A DNA stretch of 11,916 bases from Flavobacteriales bacterium (GCA_018695965.1 JABHQB010000101.1:1-11916); one strand, 5' to 3'. Counted from the first letter of the stretch, positions 1-6,739 are shown. Program-made: numbers and translations. Notes: generated by a model not told the origin, from the letters alone.

Positions 1-240
1 CATGTTTTTCTACATCAAATCCATCTACATAGTTTTCCTCAATTAATCTGATAATTGAATCTGTTTTCCCCTCTTCCTTGTCTGTTGGTATTATATAATG
101 CAGATCTAACTCTTTCATAATAGATTTCAGAATTTCTTCCTCATGTTTTTCTACATCAAATCCATCTACATAGTTTTCCTCAATTAATCTGATAATTGAA
201 TCTGTTTTCCCCTCTTCCTTGTCTGTTGGTATTATATAAT
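1..240. repeat. Perfect 141 bp direct tandem repeat, second copy truncated at 99 bp
   Basis: Bases 1-99 are identical to bases 142-240, so the period is 141 bp, or 47 codons. The first mismatch is at 100 (g) versus 241 (a). On the coding (minus) strand the full unit is 240 to 100, and the second copy, 99 to 1, is cut by the window edge. The repeat keeps the peptidase reading frame and duplicates the segment from Y25 to H71. Identity without a single substitution implies either a very recent duplication or an assembly effect. Confidence 0.95.
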
Positions 241-310
241 ATTGTCCTAAATAAATTCCTACAATTAGGATTAAAGAATAAATTATTGGCTGATAATTTC
301 TATTGTTCAT
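1..310 (-). CDS. S41 family C-terminal processing peptidase, N-terminal fragment (runs off the left edge)
   Basis: The open frame starts at ATG 310-308 and has no stop before the window edge, giving 103 residues. Residues 8-25 form a hydrophobic membrane anchor or uncleaved signal segment, followed by a charged helical region with EENYVD and then MKELD, as in the N-terminus of Bacteroidota tail-specific proteases just before the usual LDPHS motif. The PDZ and Ser/Lys protease domains would lie outside the window, so the family call rests on the N-terminus and on location next to a deaminase gene, a pairing I recall from Flavobacteria. The start overlaps the end of the deaminase gene by 11 bp, suggesting translational coupling. 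Residues 25-56 recur exactly as 72-103 because of a 141 bp tandem duplication. After the first unit the motif reads LDLHY rather than LDPHS. Such proteases act in the periplasm; whether this form works cannot be judged here. Confidence 0.72.
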   Translation of the reverse strand, partial: MNNRNYQPIIYSLILIVGIYLGQYYIIPTDKEEGKTDSIIRLIEENYVDGFDVEKHEEEILKSIMKELDLHYIIPTDKEEGKTDSIIRLIEENYVDGFDVEKH

Positions 311-740
311 GTAAAGTATCTTCATCTATTTTACACACTTCTACACCCGCTTCTATCAAAAAATCTACTCCACTTATATCCTTATATTCATTTATATACA
401 CCAATCTACTAATTCCTGCCTGATGCACTAATTTACTGCAATCTTTACAAGGAGACATAGTTAAATAAAGGGTAGCTCCACTACAATCATGAGTAGATCC
501 TGCTGTTTTCAGAATTGCATTTGCTTCTGCATGTAGTACAAACCAATTTGTTTTACCATTTTCATCTTCACAACAATTATCAAAACCAGAAGGAGTGCCA
601 TTATATCCATCAGAAATAATCATCTTATTCTTTACAATAATTGCTCCTACTTTTTTTCTATTGCAATGAGATAGTTTTGCCCATTCCAAAGCCATTCTTA
701 TATAAGCTTTATCGTATCGTTCTTGTTTTTTTTCTGTCAT
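300..740 (-). CDS. dCMP/cytidine deaminase family protein (deoxycytidylate deaminase, ComEB-like)
   Basis: A 146-residue cytosolic zinc deaminase, predicted to convert dCMP to dUMP and so feed thymidylate synthesis. The zinc site is complete: H70-A-E72 (in HAEANAI) supplies one ligand and the catalytic glutamate, and P97-C98-x2-C101 supplies the two cysteines. The substrate-side segment GYNGTPSGFDNC at 45-56 is typical of dCMP deaminases rather than of free cytidine or tRNA-adenosine deaminases. Length matches the short bacterial form. C26, C56, C57 and H84 could form the second zinc site seen in some dCMP deaminases (inference). The start ATG is 2 bp after the ribE stop, and the last codons overlap the start of the S41 peptidase, so it is an internal operon gene. 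A competence role, as in the name ComEB, is not implied. Confidence 0.93.
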   Translation of the reverse strand: MTEKKQERYDKAYIRMALEWAKLSHCNRKKVGAIIVKNKMIISDGYNGTPSGFDNCCEDENGKTNWFVLHAEANAILKTAGSTHDCSGATLYLTMSPCKDCSKLVHQAGISRLVYINEYKDISGVDFLIEAGVEVCKIDEDTLHEQ

Positions 741-742
741 GA

Positions 743-1330
743 TTAAAAATCCATCAAAGCCATTTTACCAATATATTTTCCTATAATATCAAACTCAATA
801 TTTACAGTAGTGCCAACTTCAAAAGTATGAAAATTAGTGTTATTATAAGTATAAGGAATAATAGCCACAGAAAAACTATAATCTTTAGAATTTACCACCG
901 TTAAACTAACTCCATTCACACAAACTGATCCTTTCTCTACTGTGATATTGTCTGAAGGTTTATACTCAAAAGTAAACATCCAAGATCCATTTTCTTCTAC
1001 AATATTAATACATTTTGCCTTTTGGTCAACATGACCTTGTACAATATGCCCATCAAGCCTATCTCCTAACTTCATGCTTCTTTCTAGATTTACTTTATCT
1101 CCTATTTTAAGTCCACCTAAATTACTTTTTTCAAGAGTTTCCTTAATTGCGGTTACCGTATATATATCATCTTCTATTTTTACTACCGTTAAACAAACCC
1201 CATTATGAGATAAGGACTGATCTATTTTAAGTTCATTTGTAATTTCTGACTTACAACTTATATTCAAATTACTCCCTTCATTTTTTAGGGAAACAACTGT
1301 AGATATACTCTCTATTATTCCTGTAAACAT
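743..1330 (-). CDS. ribE: Riboflavin synthase, alpha subunit
   Basis: A 195-residue enzyme that converts two molecules of 6,7-dimethyl-8-ribityllumazine to riboflavin plus the pyrimidinedione, the last step of vitamin B2 synthesis. It begins with the family signature MFTGIIE and has the expected two lumazine-binding barrels. The internal repeat is visible as NGVCLTVV at 43-50 and NGVSLTVV at 139-146, with GHIVQGH at 94-100 closing the N-terminal barrel. Length is normal for the homotrimeric enzyme. Its ATG follows the mqnC stop by one base (TAA-T-ATG), so translation is probably coupled. No other rib genes and no FMN riboswitch were seen in the window. The symbol ribE follows the flavobacterial convention; the same enzyme is called ribC in E. 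coli. Confidence 0.97.
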   Translation of the reverse strand: MFTGIIESISTVVSLKNEGSNLNISCKSEITNELKIDQSLSHNGVCLTVVKIEDDIYTVTAIKETLEKSNLGGLKIGDKVNLERSMKLGDRLDGHIVQGHVDQKAKCINIVEENGSWMFTFEYKPSDNITVEKGSVCVNGVSLTVVNSKDYSFSVAIIPYTYNNTNFHTFEVGTTVNIEFDIIGKYIGKMALMDF

Positions 1331-1331
1331 A

Positions 1332-2456
1332 TTAATAATCTATTTCTTGTTGAACCATATTTTCTGGTATCTGCCTAAAATCATAATTCTGATCTCTTAA
1401 CTGAGGAATATAGCCAGCCTCTTCAATACATTTTTGTATATCTTTAGAAGTAAATCTATGAGGAGCTCCTGCAACAGAAACTACATTTTCTTCCAACATA
1501 ATAGACCCCATGTCATTTGCTCCTCCATGTAAACATACTTGAGCAATATTTGCACCAACGGTAAGCCAAGAAGCTTGTATATTATTTATGTTTGGTAACA
1601 TAATCCTGCAAATAGCTAAAGTTCGAATATATTCATCATCCGTAACTGTATTATTTATTCCTTTTACCCTTTGTAAAAGAGTCCCATCATCCATGTAAGG
1701 CCATGGAATAAAAGCATTAAAACCTTTAGTTCCTTCTGGTTTTTCAGACTGTACGTCTCTTATCCAGACTAAATGTTCAAATCTCTCTTCAATAGTTTCC
1801 ACATGACCAAACATCATGGTTGCAGACGTTGTAATATCTAATTTATGAGCCTCTCTCATCACGTCTAACCAAACCTGACCCGAGCATTTCCCAGTACTAA
1901 TAATTCTTCTAACTCTATCATTTAATATCTCCGCCCCTGCTCCTGGCAAACTATCCATACCAGATTCTTTTAAAGATAATAAAGCCTCTCTGTAAGTAAT
2001 TTTATCAATCTTACAAATATGAGCTATCTCTGGAGGTCCTAATGCATGTAATCTTACATTCGGATATAAAGTTTTTAATTCTTTAAATAAATTAGTATAA
2101 AATTCTAATCCTAAATCTGGATGATGCCCACCTTGTATTAAAATCTGATCTCCACCATATTTTAGGGTTTCTTCTATTTTTTGTTTATACTGTTCTATTG
2201 AAGTAATATAAACTTCAGGATGTTTTGGAGGTCTAAAAAAATTACAAAACTTACAATTTGCAACACATGCGTTTGTTGTATTTACATTTCTGTCAATTTG
2301 CCAAGTAACTATATCTCCTGGAACAGATTGTTGCCTGAGTTCATTTGCAATCCACATTATCTCTGTAGTAGGTAGGGTTTCAAATAAAAACTGACCTTCT
2401 GTAGCTGATAAAAAATCTTTATTCAAGGCTCTTTCTATAAGCGCTTGTTTATTCAT
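1332..2456 (-). CDS. mqnC: Cyclic dehypoxanthinyl futalosine synthase (radical SAM), futalosine menaquinone pathway
   Basis: A 374-residue radical SAM enzyme predicted to cyclise dehypoxanthine futalosine in menaquinone synthesis. The 4Fe-4S triad is C64-x3-C68-x2-C71 (in CVANCKFC). MqnC-like blocks follow: GGDQILIQGGHHPD, ALGPPEI, GAGAEIL, the MMFGHVET barrel strand, FNAFIPWP, and GGANDMGS from residue 311. These, especially the QILIQGG and MMFGHVET blocks, fit MqnC better than the related MqnE or CofH. The frame extends 9 codons upstream to a TTG at 2483-2481. I chose ATG 2456 because that TTG is the end of a TAnnTTTG promoter box and family members usually start near MNKQALIERAL. First gene of the mqnC-ribE-deaminase-S41 operon and divergent from pepA. 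No mqnA, mqnB, mqnD or mqnE is in the window. Confidence 0.92.
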   Translation of the reverse strand: MNKQALIERALNKDFLSATEGQFLFETLPTTEIMWIANELRQQSVPGDIVTWQIDRNVNTTNACVANCKFCNFFRPPKHPEVYITSIEQYKQKIEETLKYGGDQILIQGGHHPDLGLEFYTNLFKELKTLYPNVRLHALGPPEIAHICKIDKITYREALLSLKESGMDSLPGAGAEILNDRVRRIISTGKCSGQVWLDVMREAHKLDITTSATMMFGHVETIEERFEHLVWIRDVQSEKPEGTKGFNAFIPWPYMDDGTLLQRVKGINNTVTDDEYIRTLAICRIMLPNINNIQASWLTVGANIAQVCLHGGANDMGSIMLEENVVSVAGAPHRFTSKDIQKCIEEAGYIPQLRDQNYDFRQIPENMVQQEIDY

Positions 2457-2473
2457 AAAATTATTTAATTTTG
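2445..2473 (+). promoter_or_regulatory. Predicted Bacteroidota promoter for pepA-pdxA
   Basis: TTG at 2445-2447, an 18-base spacer, then TAATTTTG at 2466-2473, an exact TAnnTTTG element. The predicted start, about 7 bases downstream near 2480, gives a leader of roughly 16 bases before the pepA ATG. The spacer equals that of the DUF177 promoter. It lies inside the mqnC 5' region and faces the mqnC -7 box. Such boxes arise by chance in AT-rich DNA; the paired TTG and the position strengthen this one. Confidence 0.55.
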
Positions 2474-2480
2474 TGGTGTC

Positions 2481-2488
2481 CAAAAATA
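2481..2488 (-). promoter_or_regulatory. Predicted -7 element for the mqnC operon
   Basis: Read on the minus strand, 2488-2481 is TATTTTTG, an exact TAnnTTTG box. Transcription would begin near 2474, leaving about 18 A/T-rich bases before the ATG at 2456. No TTG is found at the expected distance upstream, so the -33 part is missing or degenerate. The box contains the TTG of the longer possible mqnC frame, which argues against that start. Confidence 0.45.
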
Positions 2489-2495
2489 CATAAAT

Positions 2496-3917
2496 ATGAA
2501 GACATATATTAAAAGAAAAACAACAATTTCAGAAAAAGATAATCTGATAGTAGTTTGTAATAAAAAAACTAATTTAAAATCTTATTCTCTATCGAAACAA
2601 GAAGAAAAATTTATTAAATCGGAGCTGAAAAATACAAAAGAAATTGTAAAAATAAATCAGTATAACAGACTACTATTTATTGTTTGCCCAAAAGAAGATA
2701 AAGATTGTAATGCTCATATTGAAAATTGTAGGATTTTAGGAGATAAAGTCGGTTCACAATTGGAAGATTCAAAATCGGTTCTAGTAATTGACACTGAAGA
2801 TCAACCTTTTATTACATTATCAATTGCTGAAGGATTAGCACTTGGAAATTATACTTTTACAAAACATAAGACAGAGGCAAATACCAATAAATTGGAAACA
2901 ATTTTTATGTGTAAAAACTCCAGTGGAAAAGATGTTGACGAGCTTCAAAACATTGTAGATTCTGTGTATTTAACCAGAAATTTGGTAAACGAGCCATTTT
3001 CTCATCTTACGGCAACCGATTTAGCAAATCAAGCAAAAAAAGCAGGGAAAAGTTCTGGGTTTAAAACTACTGTTTTCAATAAAAAGAAAATTGAATCCTT
3101 AAAAATGGGAGGTCTTTTAGCGGTAAATAAAGGTAGTATTGACGAACCTACTTTTACAATTATGGAATGGAAACCTAAAAATGCTAAAAATAAAAAACCA
3201 ATGGTTTTGGTTGGGAAAGGAATAGTTTATGATACAGGAGGATTAAGTTTAAAACCAACTGCCAACTCTATGGATTTGATGAAAACTGATATGGGTGGAG
3301 CAGGAACAGTTATAGGTGCTATGAATGCAATTTCCTCCAACAAACTTCCTGTGCATATAATAGCTTTGGTGCCAGCAACAGACAACCGGCCTTCTGGAAA
3401 CGCATACGCTCCTGGAGATGTAATAGTAATGCACGACAAAACAACTGTTGAGGTTTTAAATACAGACGCTGAAGGAAGATTAGTTCTTGCGGACGCTCTT
3501 TCTTACGCAAAAAAATACAATCCTGATTTGGTAATTGATTTGGCAACTTTAACTGGAGCTGCCGCTTATTCAATTGGTCATTACGGAATTGTTTCCATGC
3601 ACAAAGACTCTGAAAAAGACCATTCTCAGTTAGAAGAAACGGGGAATATTGTACACGAAAGATTGGCAGAATTTCCTTTTTGGTCAGATTATGATGAATT
3701 GATAAAATCGGATGTTGCAGATATTAAAAATTTGGGGGGTCCTGCTGGAGGAGCTATAACTGCCGGGAAATTCCTTGCCCATTTTGTTGACTATCCTTGG
3801 ATTCATTTAGATATTGCTGGCCCTACTTTTATAAAAGCAAAATATGGATACAGAGGAAAAGGAGCTACAGGAATGGGAGTTAGACTACTTTACAACTTTG
3901 TAAAAAACAGATACTAA
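2496..3917 (+). CDS. pepA: Leucyl aminopeptidase family (M17) cytosolic metallopeptidase
   Basis: A 473-residue M17 aminopeptidase that removes N-terminal residues from peptides in the cytosol, using two metal ions. The C-terminal catalytic domain has all expected residues: K241 and D246 in VGKGIVYDTGG, K253, D265 in MKTDMGG, and D324, E326 and R328 in NTDAEGRLVLADAL, the family signature. The spacing between D246 and D265 is one residue longer than in E. coli PepA. The N-terminal domain (about 1-160) is lysine-rich and diverged, as usual in this family. Start at the ATG 2496, the first in frame after the predicted promoter; there is no Shine-Dalgarno site. The gene ends 2 bp before pdxA. The symbol is a family-level name: substrate preference, and any DNA-binding role like that of E. 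coli PepA, cannot be read from sequence. Confidence 0.93.
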   Translation: MKTYIKRKTTISEKDNLIVVCNKKTNLKSYSLSKQEEKFIKSELKNTKEIVKINQYNRLLFIVCPKEDKDCNAHIENCRILGDKVGSQLEDSKSVLVIDTEDQPFITLSIAEGLALGNYTFTKHKTEANTNKLETIFMCKNSSGKDVDELQNIVDSVYLTRNLVNEPFSHLTATDLANQAKKAGKSSGFKTTVFNKKKIESLKMGGLLAVNKGSIDEPTFTIMEWKPKNAKNKKPMVLVGKGIVYDTGGLSLKPTANSMDLMKTDMGGAGTVIGAMNAISSNKLPVHIIALVPATDNRPSGNAYAPGDVIVMHDKTTVEVLNTDAEGRLVLADALSYAKKYNPDLVIDLATLTGAAAYSIGHYGIVSMHKDSEKDHSQLEETGNIVHERLAEFPFWSDYDELIKSDVADIKNLGGPAGGAITAGKFLAHFVDYPWIHLDIAGPTFIKAKYGYRGKGATGMGVRLLYNFVKNRY

Positions 3918-3919
3918 GA

Positions 3920-4975
3920 ATGATAAAAGAAAGAAAGAAGATAAGGGTTGGTGTTTCTGTTGGAGATTTAAATGGAATTGGGATGGAAGTAATTATCAAA
4001 ACTTTTGAAGATAAAAGAATGATGGATTTTTGCACTCCTGTTATTTTCTCTTCTGCAAAAACATCTTCATACCACAGAAAAGTTTTAGAAATAAAAAACT
4101 TTAGTTTTAATATTATTAATGATTTTAATAAAGTAAATGACAAACAAGCTAATCTGATAAATTGTTGGGAAGAAGATGTAGAAATTAATTTGGGAGAATT
4201 GAATTCTGAAATAGGAAAATACGCTTACATTTCTTTAGAAAAAGCTAAAGACGCTCTTAAAAATAATAATATTGATGTACTAGTTACCGCACCAATTAAT
4301 AAATCTGCAATACAAAAAAATCAAAAAGATTTTATTGGACATACTGAGTATTTGGAACAAAACTTTAAAGGAAATTCTCTAATGATGATGATTAGCGAAA
4401 ATATGAAAATTGCTTTTGTTACATCACATGTTCCTCTTGCTGAAGTTTCTGGATTACTTAATGAAGAAAAAATAGTGGAAATTTTATCTAGCCTGAACGA
4501 TACATTAATTCAAGATTTTGGCATTAACAAACCAAAAATTGCTGTGATAGGATTAAACCCTCATGCTGGAGAAGATGGAATGCTAGGAAAGGAAGAAAAG
4601 GATATTATTATCCCAGCAATCATAAAATCTAAAAATCAGAATAATGTTTTGGCCTTTGGCCCGTATCCAGCAGATAGTTTTTTTACTTCTTCAAATTTAG
4701 AGAAATTTGATGCTATTCTTTCAATGTATCACGACCAAGGATTAACCCCTTTCAAAACTCTTTCGTTTTCTGAGGGAGTTAATTACACTTCTGGTCTTAA
4801 TGTTGTCAGAACATCTCCTGTGCATGGAACCGCTTTTGATATTGCCGGTAAAAATATAGCTGACCCACAATCTTTTCGAGAATCTATATTCTTAGCATGT
4901 AAAATTATAAGGAAAAGAAGGGAATATTTTAATCTGAAAGATAACTCATTAAAAGTCAAAAAATCAGAACATTAA
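3920..4975 (+). CDS. pdxA: 4-hydroxythreonine-4-phosphate dehydrogenase
   Basis: A 351-residue NAD-dependent enzyme that oxidises 4-phosphohydroxy-L-threonine in the DXP-dependent route to pyridoxal phosphate; its product is condensed with deoxyxylulose phosphate by PdxJ. Three metal-binding histidines are visible: H170 in TSHVPLAE, H215 in NPHAGEDG and H271 in MYHDQGLTPFK. H141 in GHTEYL is a likely substrate contact. The N-terminal motif reads SVGDLNGIG where many proteobacterial proteins have GDPxGIG, a variant I associate with Bacteroidota. Slightly longer than E. coli PdxA. It starts 2 bp after the pepA stop and is therefore probably co-transcribed. The dxs gene in this window makes the deoxyxylulose phosphate used in the same pathway, though from a separate transcript. 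Confidence 0.96.
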   Translation: MIKERKKIRVGVSVGDLNGIGMEVIIKTFEDKRMMDFCTPVIFSSAKTSSYHRKVLEIKNFSFNIINDFNKVNDKQANLINCWEEDVEINLGELNSEIGKYAYISLEKAKDALKNNNIDVLVTAPINKSAIQKNQKDFIGHTEYLEQNFKGNSLMMMISENMKIAFVTSHVPLAEVSGLLNEEKIVEILSSLNDTLIQDFGINKPKIAVIGLNPHAGEDGMLGKEEKDIIIPAIIKSKNQNNVLAFGPYPADSFFTSSNLEKFDAILSMYHDQGLTPFKTLSFSEGVNYTSGLNVVRTSPVHGTAFDIAGKNIADPQSFRESIFLACKIIRKRREYFNLKDNSLKVKKSEH

Positions 4976-4983
4976 CATTTGTA

Positions 4984-5012
4984 TTGCTTTTTATTAAAAA
5001 ATAGTATATTTG
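4984..5012 (+). promoter_or_regulatory. Predicted Bacteroidota promoter for the DUF177-rpmF-plsX-fabH-acc cluster
   Basis: TTG at 4984-4986, an 18-base A/T-rich spacer, then TATATTTG at 5005-5012, an exact TAnnTTTG box. This is the best promoter in the window. Transcription should begin near 5019, giving a short leader of about 15 bases to the ATG at 5034. The last three bases of the box are the TTG that opens the longer DUF177 frame, so that frame cannot be the translated one if this promoter is used. Confidence 0.7.
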
Positions 5013-5033
5013 CCGACTATTAAAAATCGAAAA

Positions 5034-5549
5034 ATGCTGGTTTATACAGTACGAATCTCTGGAGTAAAAGATGGAAGTCATGAGGATTTTTTTGATATTA
5101 ATGGAAAGTTCTTTGAATCATTTGTTAATTATGATGTAACAAATTGTGAAATAAAGGTAATTTCTGTGTTGATGAAGGATGGGAATAAACTTAAATTAAA
5201 CCTTGATCTTAAAGGTGAAATTTATAATCTATTATGCGATTTGTGTGCAAGTGAAATAACTATTCCTGTTGATAATTCTATTTCTGTTTTACTTCATGAA
5301 AATGAAGAAGAAATAGATAATACTGATGAGATAATTTACATAAAACCAAATCAGCACGAAATAGATGTTTCTCAACTTATTTATGAAGGAATTGTTTTAT
5401 CTATCCCTTCAAAAATAGAACATAGTGGAAAGAAAAATAACAAATGTGACAATGAAATGAAGGTATTATTAGATAAATATGCCGAAAAAACTGAAGATAG
5501 GAATGACCCAAGATGGGAGAAACTAAATAAATTAAAGGATTTAATATAA
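5034..5549 (+). CDS. DUF177 (YceD-like) protein
   Basis: A 171-residue protein of the DUF177/YceD family, linked in plants and E. coli to 23S rRNA accumulation or processing and almost always encoded just before rpmF. Visible features are a C68-x2-C71 pair in LLCDLC, the conserved block at the start of the family domain; an acidic stretch at about 89-99; and the C-terminal family signature DPRWEKLNKLK at 158-168. I place the start at ATG 5034. The frame extends 8 codons upstream to a TTG at 5010, but that codon lies inside the predicted -7 box. The gap to rpmF is 7 bp. The molecular mechanism of the family is not settled, so I give no gene symbol. The family call is firm from the C-terminus and the neighbour. 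Confidence 0.88.
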   Translation: MLVYTVRISGVKDGSHEDFFDINGKFFESFVNYDVTNCEIKVISVLMKDGNKLKLNLDLKGEIYNLLCDLCASEITIPVDNSISVLLHENEEEIDNTDEIIYIKPNQHEIDVSQLIYEGIVLSIPSKIEHSGKKNNKCDNEMKVLLDKYAEKTEDRNDPRWEKLNKLKDLI

Positions 5550-5556
5550 TAATAAA

Positions 5557-5742
5557 ATGGCACATCCAAAAAGAAAGATTTCAAAAACTAGAAGAGATAA
5601 AAGAAGAACCCATTACAAAGCTTCTGAAACTACTTTATATACATGCCCTAATTGTTCAGCTCCAGTGCAATATCACAGAGTTTGTGAAGAGTGTGGTACT
5701 TATAGAGGGAAACAAGCTATAGAGAAACAAGTTTCTTTATAA
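5557..5742 (+). CDS. rpmF: 50S ribosomal protein L32
   Basis: A 61-residue large-subunit ribosomal protein. The N-terminal MAHPKRKISKTRRDKRR is the usual basic rRNA-binding tail, followed by a zinc ribbon with C30-x2-C33 and C43-x2-C46. This is the zinc-binding (C+) form; L32 paralogues lacking the cysteines occur in other bacteria, often under zinc-responsive control, and none is present here. Length is typical. It lies 7 bp after DUF177, the classic order, and 58 bp before plsX. No terminator was seen in that 58 bp gap, so read-through into plsX is expected. Confidence 0.98.
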   Translation: MAHPKRKISKTRRDKRRTHYKASETTLYTCPNCSAPVQYHRVCEECGTYRGKQAIEKQVSL

Positions 5743-5800
5743 TCCATCTCTAAAAATGTTTTTGTAGTTTTATCAATCAAAATAAACTATTAATTTACAG

Positions 5801-6739
5801 ATGAGAATCGGTATAGATGTCATGGGGGGAGACTATGCCCCAAAAAAAACAGTTCACGGTGCAATACTAGCACAAAAGGACCTTCCAAGAGGTACAGAAA
5901 TTGTACTCTTTGGGAAAAAAGAAGATATCCTTTCTGAATTAAAATCATTTAATATCTCTTCAAATATATTTGAAATTGTTGATTGCTCTGAAGTAATTGA
6001 AATGGGTGAACATGCTGTAAAAGGGATCAAACAAAAAACAAAGTCAAGCATTTCTGTAGGATTTCATTATTTGGCAACTGGTAAAATTGATGGATTTGCT
6101 TCAGCTGGTAATACTGGAGCTATGTTTGTTGGTGGGTTTTATTCTGTAAAAGCAATTACAGGAATTATTCGACCTTGTATTTCTTCAGTATTACCTAAAC
6201 AAAATGGTGGAGTTGGAATACTTTTAGATGTTGGAGCAAATCCAGATTGTAAAGCAGATGTTTTATATCAATTCGGAATATTAGGGTCATTATTTGCTCA
6301 ACATGTTTGCGGAATTGAATACCCAAAAATAGGACTTCTTAATTTGGGAGAAGAAAAAACAAAGGGAAGTATGTTGACTCAAGCTGCTTACGAAATAATG
6401 GAAGATAGTAAAGATTACAATTTTATTGGGAATATTGAAGGCAGAGATTTATTTGAAGAAGATTCTGATGTAATCGTATGTGATGGATTTACTGGAAATA
6501 TTGTACTAAAGCAATCAGAATCTTTTTATAACCTAATGAAAAAAAGAGGGTATGATGATGAATATTTTAACCGATTTAATTATGAGAATTATGGTGGAAC
6601 TCCGATTTTAGGGTTAAATAAAACAGTTATAATTGGACATGGTATTTCAAATGAAATTGCTATAAAAAACATGATAACTCTTACTAAAGATGTGGTAGAA
6701 GCAGATTTATCAACAAAAATTAAAGAAATTTTAAACTAA
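5801..6739 (+). CDS. plsX: Phosphate acyltransferase PlsX
   Basis: A 312-residue peripheral membrane enzyme that transfers acyl groups from acyl-ACP to phosphate, giving acyl-phosphate for PlsY, the first acylation step of glycerophospholipid synthesis. Recognisable blocks are IDVMGGD at 5-11, ASAGNTGA at 100-107, LLDVGANPD from 141, NLGEEKTKG, the DGFTGNIVLK motif and YGGTP at 264-268. It is somewhat shorter than the Bacillus and E. coli proteins (roughly 330-350), which is usual for Bacteroidota and not a truncation, since both ends match the family. Start at ATG 5801. The stop codon shares one base with the fabH ATG (TAATG), so fabH is probably translated by termination-reinitiation, tying phospholipid and fatty-acid initiation enzymes together. 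Confidence 0.96.
   Translation: MRIGIDVMGGDYAPKKTVHGAILAQKDLPRGTEIVLFGKKEDILSELKSFNISSNIFEIVDCSEVIEMGEHAVKGIKQKTKSSISVGFHYLATGKIDGFASAGNTGAMFVGGFYSVKAITGIIRPCISSVLPKQNGGVGILLDVGANPDCKADVLYQFGILGSLFAQHVCGIEYPKIGLLNLGEEKTKGSMLTQAAYEIMEDSKDYNFIGNIEGRDLFEEDSDVIVCDGFTGNIVLKQSESFYNLMKKRGYDDEYFNRFNYENYGGTPILGLNKTVIIGHGISNEIAIKNMITLTKDVVEADLSTKIKEILN

Noticed and set aside
1..240. Direct repeat considered as a CRISPR array, attachment site or insertion-sequence end
   Set aside because: There are only two copies, the unit is coding and in frame, and no spacer, transposase or integrase is present.
196..423. Plus-strand open frame of 75 codons
   Set aside because: It lies antisense to the S41 fragment and the end of the deaminase gene, with no recognisable motif; a shadow frame.
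3227..3573. Several minus-strand frames inside pepA
   Set aside because: They overlap the M17 catalytic motifs on the other strand and mirror their codons; no independent start or motif.
3880..4143. Minus-strand frame of 87 codons over the pepA/pdxA junction
   Set aside because: Hydrophobic composition comes from reading A-rich coding DNA in reverse; it is antisense to two strong genes.
4976..5033. Possible riboswitch or leader RNA ahead of DUF177
   Set aside because: The gap is 58 bp, A/T-rich and taken up by the promoter; the predicted leader is only about 15 bases.
5752..5763. AAAAA-TG-TTTTT palindrome after rpmF, considered as a terminator
   Set aside because: It has no GC pairs and a two-base loop, so no stable hairpin; the genes on both sides belong to a usual operon.
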